Of a stretch of DNA of 64,000 nt, positions 36,791 to 44,041 are shown in pieces (the first letter of the stretch is position 1; every line of letters begins with the position of its first letter). This stretch comes from Massilia sp. KIM. Its GTDB lineage: Bacteria; Pseudomonadota; Gammaproteobacteria; Burkholderiales; Burkholderiaceae_D. Under the pieces are notes generated by a model that saw only the letters and a list, made by a program, of their open reading frames with translations, was not told where the DNA came from and ran no database searches. A program made the position numbers and the translations under genes. The stretch covers positions 1 to 64,000 of the forward strand of contig NZ_MVAD01000002.1 in assembly GCF_002007115.1 (NCBI RefSeq). The letters run 5' to 3'.

Positions 36791-37252
36791 TCAGGCGCGG
36801 CGCGCGTTGACCGGCTGGGTGGCGCCGGCGTGCAGCAGATGGTCGAGCGAGAGCGCGCCCCCGCCGCGCGCCACCAGCGGCAGCAGCAGGGCGACCCAGC
36901 CCAGGTGGACCGGCCAGGCGTCCGGGTAGACGAAGAACTGGATCACGGCGGTCATCCCCAGCAGGCCCAGGGCCGACAGCCGGGTCGCCAGGCCCGCCAC
37001 CAGCAGCACCGGGAACAGGTGCTCGCCCAGGGTCGCCAACTGGGCCGCCAGGTCGGGCGGCAGCAGGGGCAGGTTGTACTCGTACTCGAACAGCTGGTAG
37101 GTCGAGTCCTTCAGGGTCAACAGGCCCTCGACCTTGGTGCGGCCCGAGCGCCAGAAGACGGTGGCCACCGACAGGCGGGCCAGCAGCAGCAGCAGCGCGG
37201 GAGGCAGGGCGCGCTGGGCGGAGGTGGTCAGCGCTTGGTAATTGAACTGCAT
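36791..37252 (-). CDS. DoxX-family membrane protein
   Basis: A 153-aa protein with four membrane segments. The N-terminal [23 protein letters not shown] and the middle [24 protein letters not shown] are typical of DoxX. DoxX proteins are commonly the fourth member of bufferin/MNIO operons and may handle thiol redox or electron flow in the membrane. The RBS overlaps the stop codon of the preceding amidase-family gene (gap 10 nt). Confidence 0.9.
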   Translation of the reverse strand: MQFNYQALTTSAQRALPPALLLLLARLSVATVFWRSGRTKVEGLLTLKDSTYQLFEYEYNLPLLPPDLAAQLATLGEHLFPVLLVAGLATRLSALGLLGMTAVIQFFVYPDAWPVHLGWVALLLPLVARGGGALSLDHLLHAGATQPVNARRA

Positions 37253-37262
37253 GGTGGGTTCC

Positions 37263-38582
37263 TCAGAGTTGGTATTTCTGGCGCACCAGGTGGCCGATGC
37301 CGATGCGGTCGAGCACGGGCATGGGACACAGGAAGGTGACGCGCACGGTGCCGGGCAGGCGGCTGATGTCGATCGAGCCGTTGATGGTGGCGCGGTTGAG
37401 CACTTCGTCGTAGGGCAGGCCGGTCACGGCGGCGGCGCGCGCCAGGCCGTTGCGCACGGCGGCGTTCAGGTCCGGGCCGCTGCCGATGAAGGTGATCGGG
37501 CCGGTTTCCTCGATCTCGCGCTGGCCCCAGCGCTCGCCCAGCGCCTGCACCTGGCGGCGCTGTTCGGGGGTGAGCGGGCGCGCCAGCGGCGGCAGGTCGT
37601 CCAGGTTCTGCAGCAGGATCGGGCCGTCGATGGCCAGGCCCTTGATCACCTCCACGCTCAGTTCGGTCTCGCCGCTGACGTCGGTGGCATGGCCGGCGAT
37701 CTCGCCATTGCCCTGCTGGGCATGCATGTCGCCCAGGTAGACGCCGGCGCCGGGCACCTTCACCGGGCAGATCAGGATCGCGCCTTCGCGCACGGAGTTG
37801 GTGTCCATGTGGCCGTCGGTGCGGGCCGCGTCCAGCTCCTCCTTGCTCATGCCGTAGCGGTGCGGCGCGCCCACCAGGTGCTGGCCGAAGTCGGCGCAGT
37901 TGTGCGAGTCCGGCAGGTCGCGCGCGGGCGTGGTGCCGATATTGCCGAGGAAGGGACGCATGGGCGCGGCCACGCCGGGGATGTCGGCCCGCGCCAGCGC
38001 CAGGATCGAGTGCTGCTGGGCCGCCTCGGGCAGGGCGGACATCAGCCCGGCCTTGCCGGCCAGGCGGTCCGCGACTTCCTGGTTCACTGTCAGGCTCATC
38101 TGGCTGTCCTGGTCGAACACGATCACATAGCCGTGGCTGAAGCGGAAGGCGTTGACCTCGGCGCCGCAATGGCTGCAGCGTACCGCGTGCTCGCCGATGC
38201 CCTCGATGTGGCTGACCGGGTGTTCGGTCCCGCAGGCGTTGCAAAACTTGGCGACGAAGGGATCGCCCTTGTAGCGGCCGTCGACGAACTGCATCACGCC
38301 GGACGAAGTGGCGATCGAGGTCACGCGCATGCGCTCGATCCGGATCGCGACCGCGTCGCCCACCTCGGCGCCTTCGATGGCGATCGGCTGGGTCACTTCG
38401 TGGCCGCCCTGGAAGGCGGGCGTGATCATCGGGCCCCAGCAGCCGGGCGGGGTGCCTGCGACGATGCGGCCGCCGTCGGCGAGCGGCCCGACCATGGGCT
38501 GGCTGGGGCCGATGATGCCGTGGGTGTAGGTCGAGACGTGCAGCACGTCGAGCGCGCCGCTGCTGTTGGTCTTGTCGGTCAT
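37263..38582 (-). CDS. Acetamidase/formamidase-family protein with CxxC-CxxC insert
   Basis: A 439-aa protein starting at ATG 38582 ([10 protein letters not shown]) with AAGGAGA upstream. The longer overlapping frame continues into the hydrolase gene and is a shadow. The family is indicated by [27 protein letters not shown] and the beta-rich segment [26 protein letters not shown]. Residues 114-139 hold C114-x2-C117 and C136-x2-C139, resembling a small zinc ribbon. Family members hydrolyse formamide or short amides. It sits inside the bufferin operon, where its role is unknown. Confidence 0.9.
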   Translation of the reverse strand: MTDKTNSSGALDVLHVSTYTHGIIGPSQPMVGPLADGGRIVAGTPPGCWGPMITPAFQGGHEVTQPIAIEGAEVGDAVAIRIERMRVTSIATSSGVMQFVDGRYKGDPFVAKFCNACGTEHPVSHIEGIGEHAVRCSHCGAEVNAFRFSHGYVIVFDQDSQMSLTVNQEVADRLAGKAGLMSALPEAAQQHSILALARADIPGVAAPMRPFLGNIGTTPARDLPDSHNCADFGQHLVGAPHRYGMSKEELDAARTDGHMDTNSVREGAILICPVKVPGAGVYLGDMHAQQGNGEIAGHATDVSGETELSVEVIKGLAIDGPILLQNLDDLPPLARPLTPEQRRQVQALGERWGQREIEETGPITFIGSGPDLNAAVRNGLARAAAVTGLPYDEVLNRATINGSIDISRLPGTVRVTFLCPMPVLDRIGIGHLVRQKYQL

Positions 38583-38611
38583 GGTGTGGTCTCCTTCTTG
38601 GTTGGTGTTGG

Positions 38612-39598
38612 TCAGGTGCGCCATTTGCCCTTCGCGACCAGTTCTTCCGCCGCCGCCGCCAGCGCGGCCGGGGCTTCGACCGCCAGATCGTGGCCGACGC
38701 CGGGCAGTTCGCGGTGGCTGTGGGCGGCGCTGAAGTTCAGGGCCTTGGCCAGCGGCATCACACCGCTGGCGCCGCCCTGCAGGGTGATGGCCGGCACGGC
38801 CACCGGCGCGCCGGCCGCCAGGCGCTGCTCGATGGCGTCGTAGCGCGGATCGCCCCCCTGGCCGTCCTTGCGGTGGCGGTAGGCGTGGGTAAGGATGGCG
38901 ACATGGTCGGGATTGGCGAAGCTGGGCAGCACGCGCGCGAACCTGGCTTCGTCGAACCTGGCCTTGGGCGAATTCTTCTTCCAGATGGTGCGCGCGATGT
39001 CGCCGCGGTTGGCTTCCAGCTCGGCCCTGCCATCCTCGGTGTGGAAGTAGAACTGGTGCCACAGGCTGGCCTCGTCGACGCGGCCATTGCCGGCCATGAC
39101 CACGCCGATTACCCGGGTCGGGCGCGCGACGCTGGCGGCGTAGGCGGCCTGGGCGCCCCAGCCGAAGCCGACGAATACGGCTTCCGGGAAGTGCAGGGCG
39201 TCGATGAAGTCGATCAGGTCCTTGCCGAGCGCGCCCAGCTGGGCCGAGCGCGGGGTGGCTTCTTCCTTGAACCGGGTGCTGCCGTGGCCGCGCAGGAAGG
39301 GCACCATGACGTGGTGGCCCTTCCTCGCCAACAGCTTCGCCAGCTCGGCATAGCTGTGGATGTCGTAGTTCAGGTCGTGGACTAGCACCACCGGCCGGCC
39401 GGTTTGCGGTCCGGTGGCGTAGTAGCCGATATCGAGGACCTCGGTGGCGACCTGGCGCAGCGCCAGCGCGCCCGTGGCGGGGCGGCGCGCGGACTTGGCG
39501 GTCGGGGCGGCGGAAGCAGGGATGCTGCCCAGCAGCGGGCTGGCGAGCAGGGTGGCGGCGCCGCCGAAGAAGCGGCGGCGCGAGAACGGGAAGCGCAT
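38612..39598 (-). CDS. Tat-exported alpha/beta-hydrolase-fold protein lacking the nucleophile serine
   Basis: A 328-aa protein with a twin-arginine signal (SRRRFFGGAATLLASPLLG). The hydrolase fold is clear: PVVLVHDLNYD oxyanion strand, HHVMVPFLRGHGST, the elbow region, and a C-terminal LPGVGHDLAV with the catalytic His. However the elbow reads VGFGWGAQ (residues 144-148 GFGWG), so the usual GxSxG has Gly146 where Ser should be. It is probably non-hydrolytic or works by another mechanism. It lies 9 nt after bufC. Confidence 0.88.
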   Translation of the reverse strand: MRFPFSRRRFFGGAATLLASPLLGSIPASAAPTAKSARRPATGALALRQVATEVLDIGYYATGPQTGRPVVLVHDLNYDIHSYAELAKLLARKGHHVMVPFLRGHGSTRFKEEATPRSAQLGALGKDLIDFIDALHFPEAVFVGFGWGAQAAYAASVARPTRVIGVVMAGNGRVDEASLWHQFYFHTEDGRAELEANRGDIARTIWKKNSPKARFDEARFARVLPSFANPDHVAILTHAYRHRKDGQGGDPRYDAIEQRLAAGAPVAVPAITLQGGASGVMPLAKALNFSAAHSHRELPGVGHDLAVEAPAALAAAAEELVAKGKWRT

Positions 39599-39607
39599 GG
39601 TGATCTT

Positions 39608-40369
39608 TCAGTAAATGTCGGGAACGGTGTCCAGGCCGGTGACCAGCCCGGCGTCGATCCAGCCGGCCAGCAGTGCGCCGGCGGTGGCGATGCCCTGCTC
39701 GTCGCCCAGGCGCGCCACCAGCCAGGCGCACAGGGCGGCGAAGCTGCCGTGCCGGCGCATGTCCTCGAGCGCCTCCTGTTCGAGCGGCTCGAGCACGCGC
39801 AGGGACGATTCAAGATCGCGCCGCCAGACCATCACGGCGGCCGCTTCGGGCAGCATGGCGCCGTCGCAGGGCACGCCGGCGTCGAGCGAGCGCCAGACTT
39901 CCGCGGCGTTGGTGCTGACCCGGCGCAGCATCAGGCTGGGCGTGAAATGCAGGCGCGCCGTGTCCCAGTCCACGTTGGCGAAGTCCGCCACCGAGAGGGG
40001 CGGGGCGTCGGGCGCGATGAAGGCGGCGCCCAGCGCATGTTCGATCCAGGCCAGCTCGTGGACGTCGGGGTTGGCGGGGAAGACCTCGACCAGGGTGGCT
40101 TCGAAGCCGTCGGCATAGGCGTCCAGGGTCCAGGCATGGGGCGGATGGCGTTTGATGTGGGCCACTGCCGCGTGCAGGAAGGCCTCCGCGCCGAGGAAGC
40201 TGTGCAGGTGCGGATAGCTGACTTCCAGGCAGCCGACCAGCTGGGCGCGGTAGTTGTTCTGGTAGACCGCCAGGCCGGCCGCGTGGGCGCCGGGCAGGCG
40301 CAGGCCGAGCTGCTCTTCGCCGCTCACCAGCCAGAGGCGGAAGTCCTGCTGGAGTTCGGCGAGCTTCAT
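39608..40369 (-). CDS. bufC: BufC-like DUF2063 (putative DNA-binding-domain) protein, MNIO partner
   Basis: A 253-aa protein. The N-terminal DUF2063 domain is LAELQQDFRLWL, then AGLAVYQNNYRAQLVGCLEVSYPHLHSFLG, with the C-terminal domain after about residue 110. In MNIO systems such proteins act as the recognition partner that presents the precursor to the DUF692 enzyme. The name putative DNA-binding is historical. The start overlaps the bufB stop as ATGA, so stoichiometric translation is likely. Confidence 0.9.
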   Translation of the reverse strand: MKLAELQQDFRLWLVSGEEQLGLRLPGAHAAGLAVYQNNYRAQLVGCLEVSYPHLHSFLGAEAFLHAAVAHIKRHPPHAWTLDAYADGFEATLVEVFPANPDVHELAWIEHALGAAFIAPDAPPLSVADFANVDWDTARLHFTPSLMLRRVSTNAAEVWRSLDAGVPCDGAMLPEAAAVMVWRRDLESSLRVLEPLEQEALEDMRRHGSFAALCAWLVARLGDEQGIATAGALLAGWIDAGLVTGLDTVPDIY

Positions 40370-41202
40370 GCCAGCACTCCCGCGCCGATGTGGCGCGCGG
40401 TATCGAGTTCGGCCAGCAGTTCCGGCAGGGCGGGGATGTGGTCGTCGCGCTCGATCATGGTGGCGACCGGCCCGCACAGCACGCGGGCCTGGGCGTACAG
40501 GTCCCAGACGCCGTCGATCACCGAGCTGTCGTGGGTGTCGACCAGCAGGCCGTCGCCCTGGCTGTGGCCGGCCAGGTGGATCTGGCGCACCTGCTGCGCC
40601 GGAATGCCGGCCAGGAAGTCCGCGGGATCGAAGCCGTGGTTGACCGCGCTGACGTAGACGTTGTTCACGTCCAGCAGCAGGCCGCAGCCGGTGCGGCGCG
40701 CCATTTCGGCGATGAATTCCCATTCGGTCATGTCGGCGCCGGCGAAGCTCAGGTAGCTCGAGGGGTTCTCGAACAGCATGCTGCGGCCGAGGGCTTCCTG
40801 GGCTGCGTGGATGTTGGCGCACACGATGGCCAGCGCTTCCTCGGTGTAGGGAAGGGGCAGCAGATCGTGGGAGTTGAAGCCGTCGATGCGCGACCAGCTC
40901 AGGTGGTCGGACACGAACAGCGGTTCGATCTCGTCAACCAGGGCCTTGAGGCGGCGCAGGTAGTCCTGGCGCAGGCCGCTCGCCGATCCGATCGACATGG
41001 ACACGCCGTGCAGCACCACCGGGTAGCGCTCGCGCACGCGGCGCAGGGTGTCGCGCGGGCGCCCGCCGTCGACCATGAAGTTCTCGGAGATGACCTCGAC
41101 GAAATCGACGTCGACCTCGGTCTCGAGGAAATCCCGGTAGTGCTCGCGGCGCAGTCCGAGGCCGTAGCCCTGGAACGGAGCAGGTGGAGGCAGGAGTGGC
41201 AT
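40366..41202 (-). CDS. bufB: BufB-like MNIO (DUF692) multinuclear iron oxidase for RiPP maturation
   Basis: A 278-aa TIM-barrel protein with the DUF692 ladder of metal ligands: GYGLGLRREHY, VEVISENFM, LHGVSMSIG, SDHLSW, FENPSSYL, LLLDVNNVYVSAVNH, HLAGH, DTHD and ERDDHIP. MNIO enzymes use two or three irons to convert Cys residues of secreted precursors into heterocycles. In bufferins these are thiooxazoles that bind copper. It lies 60 nt after bufA2 and is coupled to bufC by overlap. It is the only MNIO gene serving two precursor types in this locus. Confidence 0.95.
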   Translation of the reverse strand: MPLLPPPAPFQGYGLGLRREHYRDFLETEVDVDFVEVISENFMVDGGRPRDTLRRVRERYPVVLHGVSMSIGSASGLRQDYLRRLKALVDEIEPLFVSDHLSWSRIDGFNSHDLLPLPYTEEALAIVCANIHAAQEALGRSMLFENPSSYLSFAGADMTEWEFIAEMARRTGCGLLLDVNNVYVSAVNHGFDPADFLAGIPAQQVRQIHLAGHSQGDGLLVDTHDSSVIDGVWDLYAQARVLCGPVATMIERDDHIPALPELLAELDTARHIGAGVLA

Positions 41203-41230
41203 GGTGGTCCTTCGCGTGGGTCTGGACGAG

Positions 41231-41254
41231 GCCCGCCGCGCGATGGCGGCGGGC
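41231..41254 (-). other. Strong GC hairpin between bufA2 and bufB
   Basis: GCCCGCCGC-N6-GCGGCGGGC is a 9-bp perfect stem with a 6-nt loop and no following U-tract on the minus strand. It lies directly after the second precursor gene and could stabilise the precursor mRNA or partly stop transcription, raising precursor over enzyme. Confidence 0.7.
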
Positions 41255-41262
41255 GCAGGGGC

Positions 41263-41532
41263 TTAGGCCTTTTCGGTCAGCGAGCCGCCGAGCTTCTTGC
41301 ACTCGGTCGGGGTCTTGACGATGACGCCCTGGCCCTTGCATTCGTTCAGGCCCTTGCAGTCATGCTTGGAGGTGGCGCAGACGCTGGTGCCCTTGCAGGT
41401 GTTGGCGCCGTAGCAGCGGGTCGGCTGTTCCTTTGCGGCGGCGTGGGCGGTCGCCTGCATGCCGATGGTCGAAAGGGCGAGCAGGGCGGCGGCGCCGGCC
41501 AGTCCGGCGCGCGAAGTCAGCGAGAGGTTCAT
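41263..41532 (-). CDS. bufA2: BufA2-like bufferin precursor (secreted, six mature Cys)
   Basis: An 89-aa protein with a long signal region (residues 1-32, ending HAA). The mature part has six cysteines in the pattern CYGANTC, SVC, HDC, NEC and TEC, with repeated CKG units typical of BufA2-type peptides, and ends GGSLTEKA. Bufferin-type peptides are modified in the cytosol on selected Cys and exported, where they sequester copper. It is the second gene of the operon, flanked by hairpins on both sides. Confidence 0.9.
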   Translation of the reverse strand: MNLSLTSRAGLAGAAALLALSTIGMQATAHAAAKEQPTRCYGANTCKGTSVCATSKHDCKGLNECKGQGVIVKTPTECKKLGGSLTEKA

Positions 41533-41564
41533 GAGTAATCTTCCTTGGATTGCGGTGAATGAAA

Positions 41565-41584
41565 CCGGCGTTCAGGGACGCCGG
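41565..41584 (-). other. Hairpin between the two precursor genes
   Basis: CCGGCGT-N6-ACGCCGG forms a 7-bp stem with a 6-nt loop and no U-tract. It lies 25 nt after the bufA1 stop and before the bufA2 ribosome-binding site (AAGGAAG). It is likely an mRNA-stability or processing structure. Confidence 0.6.
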
Positions 41585-41609
41585 GTGAAACGCGGCGCTG
41601 GCGGGTGGA

Positions 41610-41885
41610 TCAGGCCTTCTTTTCCGTCAGCGAGCCGAAGCCCTTCGGGGTCTTGATGCTGGTGCAGGTGCCTTTTTCGACCAGGGTCCAGGCATTGCCC
41701 TGGTAGTCCTTGGTCGAACTGCCGGCGCACGAGGTGCCCGGACCGGCGGCGCAGTCGTTCTGGCCGGCCTTCGAAACGCCGTAGCATTTCTCCATTGCCT
41801 TCTTGGCGGGCGCCGCGGTCGCGGTGCCGGCGAACACGGTGGCCAGGGCCAGTGCGGCTGCCAGGCAGGCGGTGGTTTGCTTCAT
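41610..41885 (-). CDS. bufA1: BufA1-like (DUF2282) bufferin precursor (secreted, four mature Cys)
   Basis: A 91-aa protein with signal peptide [18 protein letters not shown]. The mature region has four Cys: [18 protein letters not shown] and GTC, matching the DUF2282 consensus ([22 protein letters not shown]). The C-terminus [10 protein letters not shown] is almost the same as the tail of the neighbouring BufA2-like peptide. The ribosome-binding site GGAAGGAG is strong. It is the first gene of an eight-gene minus-strand operon. Confidence 0.93.
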   Translation of the reverse strand: MKQTTACLAAALALATVFAGTATAAPAKKAMEKCYGVSKAGQNDCAAGPGTSCAGSSTKDYQGNAWTLVEKGTCTSIKTPKGFGSLTEKKA

Positions 41886-41962
41886 GGGTGACTCCTTCCA
41901 AACAGGGGATGAATGCCGGTCTCGGCCGGCGCCGGGTGCCGGTCATCCGGCACCTTGTACTT

Positions 41963-41984
41963 CAGTCTAGGCAGGGCATGTATC
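41963..41984 (-). promoter_or_regulatory. Promoter element of the bufferin operon (TAGACT -10 with conserved upstream block)
   Basis: On the minus strand the 22-nt block reads GATACATGCCCTGCC-TAGACTG. An 18/22 match (GATATACGCGCTTCC-TAGACTG) lies at 42904-42925 before the next upstream gene. TAGACT would serve as -10, about 80 nt from the bufA1 start. No sigma-70 -35 is seen at 17 bp, so an activator or alternative sigma factor may be involved. Confidence 0.5.
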
Positions 41985-42045
41985 GGGCCGATGTCGGCTT
42001 GCGGCGTCAAAGCGCGTACTTCGTGTCATCCGGCGCTGCGGACAC

Positions 42046-42058
42046 ATGGCGACACATG
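42046..42058. repeat. Part of an 8-bp direct repeat, GACACATG twice with 10-bp period
   Basis: GACACATG occurs at 42041-42048 and 42051-42058, one helical turn apart, in the gap between the bufferin operon promoter and the stop of the upstream hydrolase gene. It could be an activator-binding site for the bufferin promoter, which is about 60-75 bp away. It is short enough to be chance. Confidence 0.3.
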
Positions 42059-42068
42059 CCGGCGCCGT

Positions 42069-42833
42069 TTACTTCACTTCCTGCGCGGCCTTCACGATCA
42101 CGGCCGCGACTTCCTCGGGCTTGGCCAGGTTCAGCGCGTGGCTGGACTGGATCTCGACGATCTTGGAGCCGGCGCGCTGGTACATCCAGCGCTGCAGTTC
42201 CGGATTGATCACCTTGTCCTGGGTGGCGACGATGGCGTAGCTCGGCTTGCTGCGCCATGCCGAATCCCAGGCCGGGGTGTTCAGGCTGGCCGGCGACACG
42301 CCGTTCTGCGCGACCTTCAGGAAGTTGGTGCGGTTCGGCGGGATGTCGCCGGCATACACCTCGGGGAACTTGGCCGGGACGATCGACTGGCGGCCGTCGG
42401 CGGTGACGCGCAGGTCGTTGTGCAGCGCGGGCTTGGAGGCCAGCAGCTGGGCCGCGCTTTCGCCGGTCGCCGGCTGCAGGGCCGCCACGTAGACCAGCGA
42501 CTTGACCTTCTCAGCGGTGCCGGCGATCGAGACCACTACGCCGCCGATGTCGTGGCCGACCAGCACCACCGGGCCGTCCTGGGCTTCGATCGCGGCGCGG
42601 GTGGCGGCGACGTTCTCGTCCAGGGTGTCGTTGGTCTGCTGGACCACGGTCACGTTGTAGCCTTCGATCCACAGGCGGTCGTGGATCTGGCGCCAGGTCG
42701 ACGAGGCGTCCACGTAGGCGCCGTGCACCAGCACGACGTTCTTCGCGCCCTTGGTGACGGTGTACGGCAGTGCCGAGGCGAGGGCCGGGGCGGCCAGGGC
42801 CGCGATCAGGGCGGCGCTCTTGATGAGGTTCAT
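42069..42833 (-). CDS. Secreted alpha/beta-hydrolase with Asp at the nucleophile elbow
   Basis: A 254-aa protein with a signal peptide (AALIAALAAPALASA). The fold is that of small esterase/salicylate-esterase-like hydrolases: VVLVHGAYVDASSTWRQ, the elbow VLVGHDIGGVVVS, and C-terminal His in IQSSHALNLAKPEEV. The elbow is GHDIGG (Asp95) where most relatives have GHSxGG. Asp nucleophiles are known in haloalkane dehalogenases and epoxide hydrolases. Its promoter region shares a 22-nt element with the bufferin operon. Confidence 0.87.
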   Translation of the reverse strand: MNLIKSAALIAALAAPALASALPYTVTKGAKNVVLVHGAYVDASSTWRQIHDRLWIEGYNVTVVQQTNDTLDENVAATRAAIEAQDGPVVLVGHDIGGVVVSIAGTAEKVKSLVYVAALQPATGESAAQLLASKPALHNDLRVTADGRQSIVPAKFPEVYAGDIPPNRTNFLKVAQNGVSPASLNTPAWDSAWRSKPSYAIVATQDKVINPELQRWMYQRAGSKIVEIQSSHALNLAKPEEVAAVIVKAAQEVK

Positions 42834-42903
42834 GCTTGTCCTTTGAAGTGGCGTGTGTTTGTTGTGGCAGGTTGGCCCTGCATCACGAGTGGCGTGATGG
42901 GAG

Positions 42904-42925
42904 CAGTCTAGGAAGCGCGTATATC
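42904..42925 (-). promoter_or_regulatory. Promoter element of the hydrolase gene, matching the bufferin promoter
   Basis: On the minus strand GATATACGCGCTTCC-TAGACTG matches the bufferin operon element at 18 of 22 positions, including the entire CCTAGACTG. It is about 71 nt upstream of the hydrolase ATG. Confidence 0.5.
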
Positions 42926-43026
42926 CCCCTTATTTCCGGTACACCCGGCGGGACGCTCGCTTTTGTATCCGTCGCCCCGGCCCGCAACATGCGGAAACAA
43001 AGCCGCCGTGCGCGGGGAAGAAGGCG

Positions 43027-43323
43027 TCATGCGCCGGCCTGGCGGCGCGCGGGCGCGACCAGCACCCGGATCTCGCCCAGCGCGATGGCGGCCGGCACCA
43101 GCTCAGAGAGGCTGAAGGCGCGCACCCCTCGCGGGGCGGCGATCAGGCGGGTGTAGGTGGCGCCGCCGACACGGATGCTGACGGTCTCGCCCTCGGTGAC
43201 GCTGAGATGGCGGGTGTGCGGCGTGACGTGCAGCAGCCGCGCCGGCGCGGCGTGGTCGGCGGCATGGGCGACGGCGGCCGGCAGGCCGGCGACGAGCGCA
43301 AGGGCGAGGCGAACGAAGGACAT
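43027..43323 (-). CDS. CzcE-like small periplasmic metal-binding protein (putative)
   Basis: A 98-aa protein with a signal peptide (LALALVAGLPAAVAHA). The mature sequence VTPHTRHLSVTEGETVSIRVGG, then RAFSLSELVPAAIALGEIRVLVAP, resembles the single-domain CzcE fold (VTP-TRHxxVxxGE-V; SFDLxxxAP; VYVAP), a copper- and zinc-binding periplasmic protein. The mature N-terminus holds several His (ADHAAPARLLHVTPHTRH). It lies next to the bufferin locus, consistent with metal handling. The family assignment is by motif memory only. Confidence 0.6.
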   Translation of the reverse strand: MSFVRLALALVAGLPAAVAHAADHAAPARLLHVTPHTRHLSVTEGETVSIRVGGATYTRLIAAPRGVRAFSLSELVPAAIALGEIRVLVAPARRQAGA

Positions 43324-43470
43324 GGCGAGACTCCGGAAACGGGCGCGAAGGCCGGTTCCCGTATCAGGCCAGTCTCATGTATCCGGAAGATGCGCGCCTG
43401 GTGTCGGCGCAGAGGAGGAATGTGTCCGGCAGGGGCGCCGGACACAATAGGAAACAAGGAAGTGGAAGGC

Positions 43471-43950
43471 TTAGTCGTCCTTGGCGCGCTCGCGCACGGC
43501 CGCGAGCACGTTGTCGCGGACCCGGGCGATGGCCTGCTGCACCACCGGCAGTTCTTCCGGGGTCAGCTTGGTGTCGGCGAGCACGCTCTTGGGACTGGCC
43601 TCCTGGCGTAGTCGGCGGCCGGCCTCGGTCAGGCCGATACGCACCTGGCGCTCGTCCTCGGGATCGCGGCGGCGCCGCACATAACCCATGGTTTCGAGCT
43701 TCTTGAGGATGGGCGTCAGCGTATTGGACTCGAGGAACAGCTTCTCGCCCAGGCTGCTGACGGTCTGGTCGTCTTCCTCCGACAGCGCGATGACCACCAG
43801 GTACTGGGTGTAGGTCAGGCCGAGCTTGTCGAGGATGGGCTTGTAGGCCTTGTTGAGCGCCAGGTTGGCCGAGTAGATCGAAAAACACAGGTAGTCGGCC
43901 AGTTTCTTGGTTCCGGGAGCGTCCTGCGGGGCGCGCTTGTTCGCCTTCAT
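43471..43950 (-). CDS. ohrR: OhrR-like MarR-family peroxide-sensing repressor
   Basis: A 159-aa protein starting at ATG 43950 with AAGGAG upstream. The OhrR signature LADYLCFSIYSANLALNKAYKPILDKLGLTYTQY (split here over residues 18-51) contains the single sensing Cys22 and conserved Tyr residues. The winged helix follows (SLGEKLFLESNTLTPILKKLE, RRRDPEDERQVRIGLT). OhrR represses ohr until Cys is oxidised by organic peroxide. An operator-like sequence overlaps its own perfect TATAAT. Confidence 0.9.
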   Translation of the reverse strand: MKANKRAPQDAPGTKKLADYLCFSIYSANLALNKAYKPILDKLGLTYTQYLVVIALSEEDDQTVSSLGEKLFLESNTLTPILKKLETMGYVRRRRDPEDERQVRIGLTEAGRRLRQEASPKSVLADTKLTPEELPVVQQAIARVRDNVLAAVRERAKDD

Positions 43951-43986
43951 CTGGGTTCTCCTTGGGTGCGCGGAAGGGTGCAAACG

Positions 43987-44012
43987 ATTATATATCGAAC
44001 GCGATTGCATCC
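43987..44012 (-). promoter_or_regulatory. ohrR promoter with overlapping operator-like site
   Basis: On the minus strand a perfect TATAAT lies at 43992-43987. Overlapping it, the plus-strand block TATCGAACGCGATTGCATC shares 10 of 15 core positions with the operators found at 45252, 45305 and 45473. This fits autoregulation by OhrR. Confidence 0.55.
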
Positions 44013-44041
44013 ATTCCGATTTTCCTTGCTTACAAGATTCC

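Noticed and set aside
37263..39731. Single 822-residue fusion of hydrolase and formamidase
   Set aside because: The N-terminal part of that frame is an out-of-frame reading of the hydrolase gene. The formamidase has its own ribosome-binding site and ATG at 38582.
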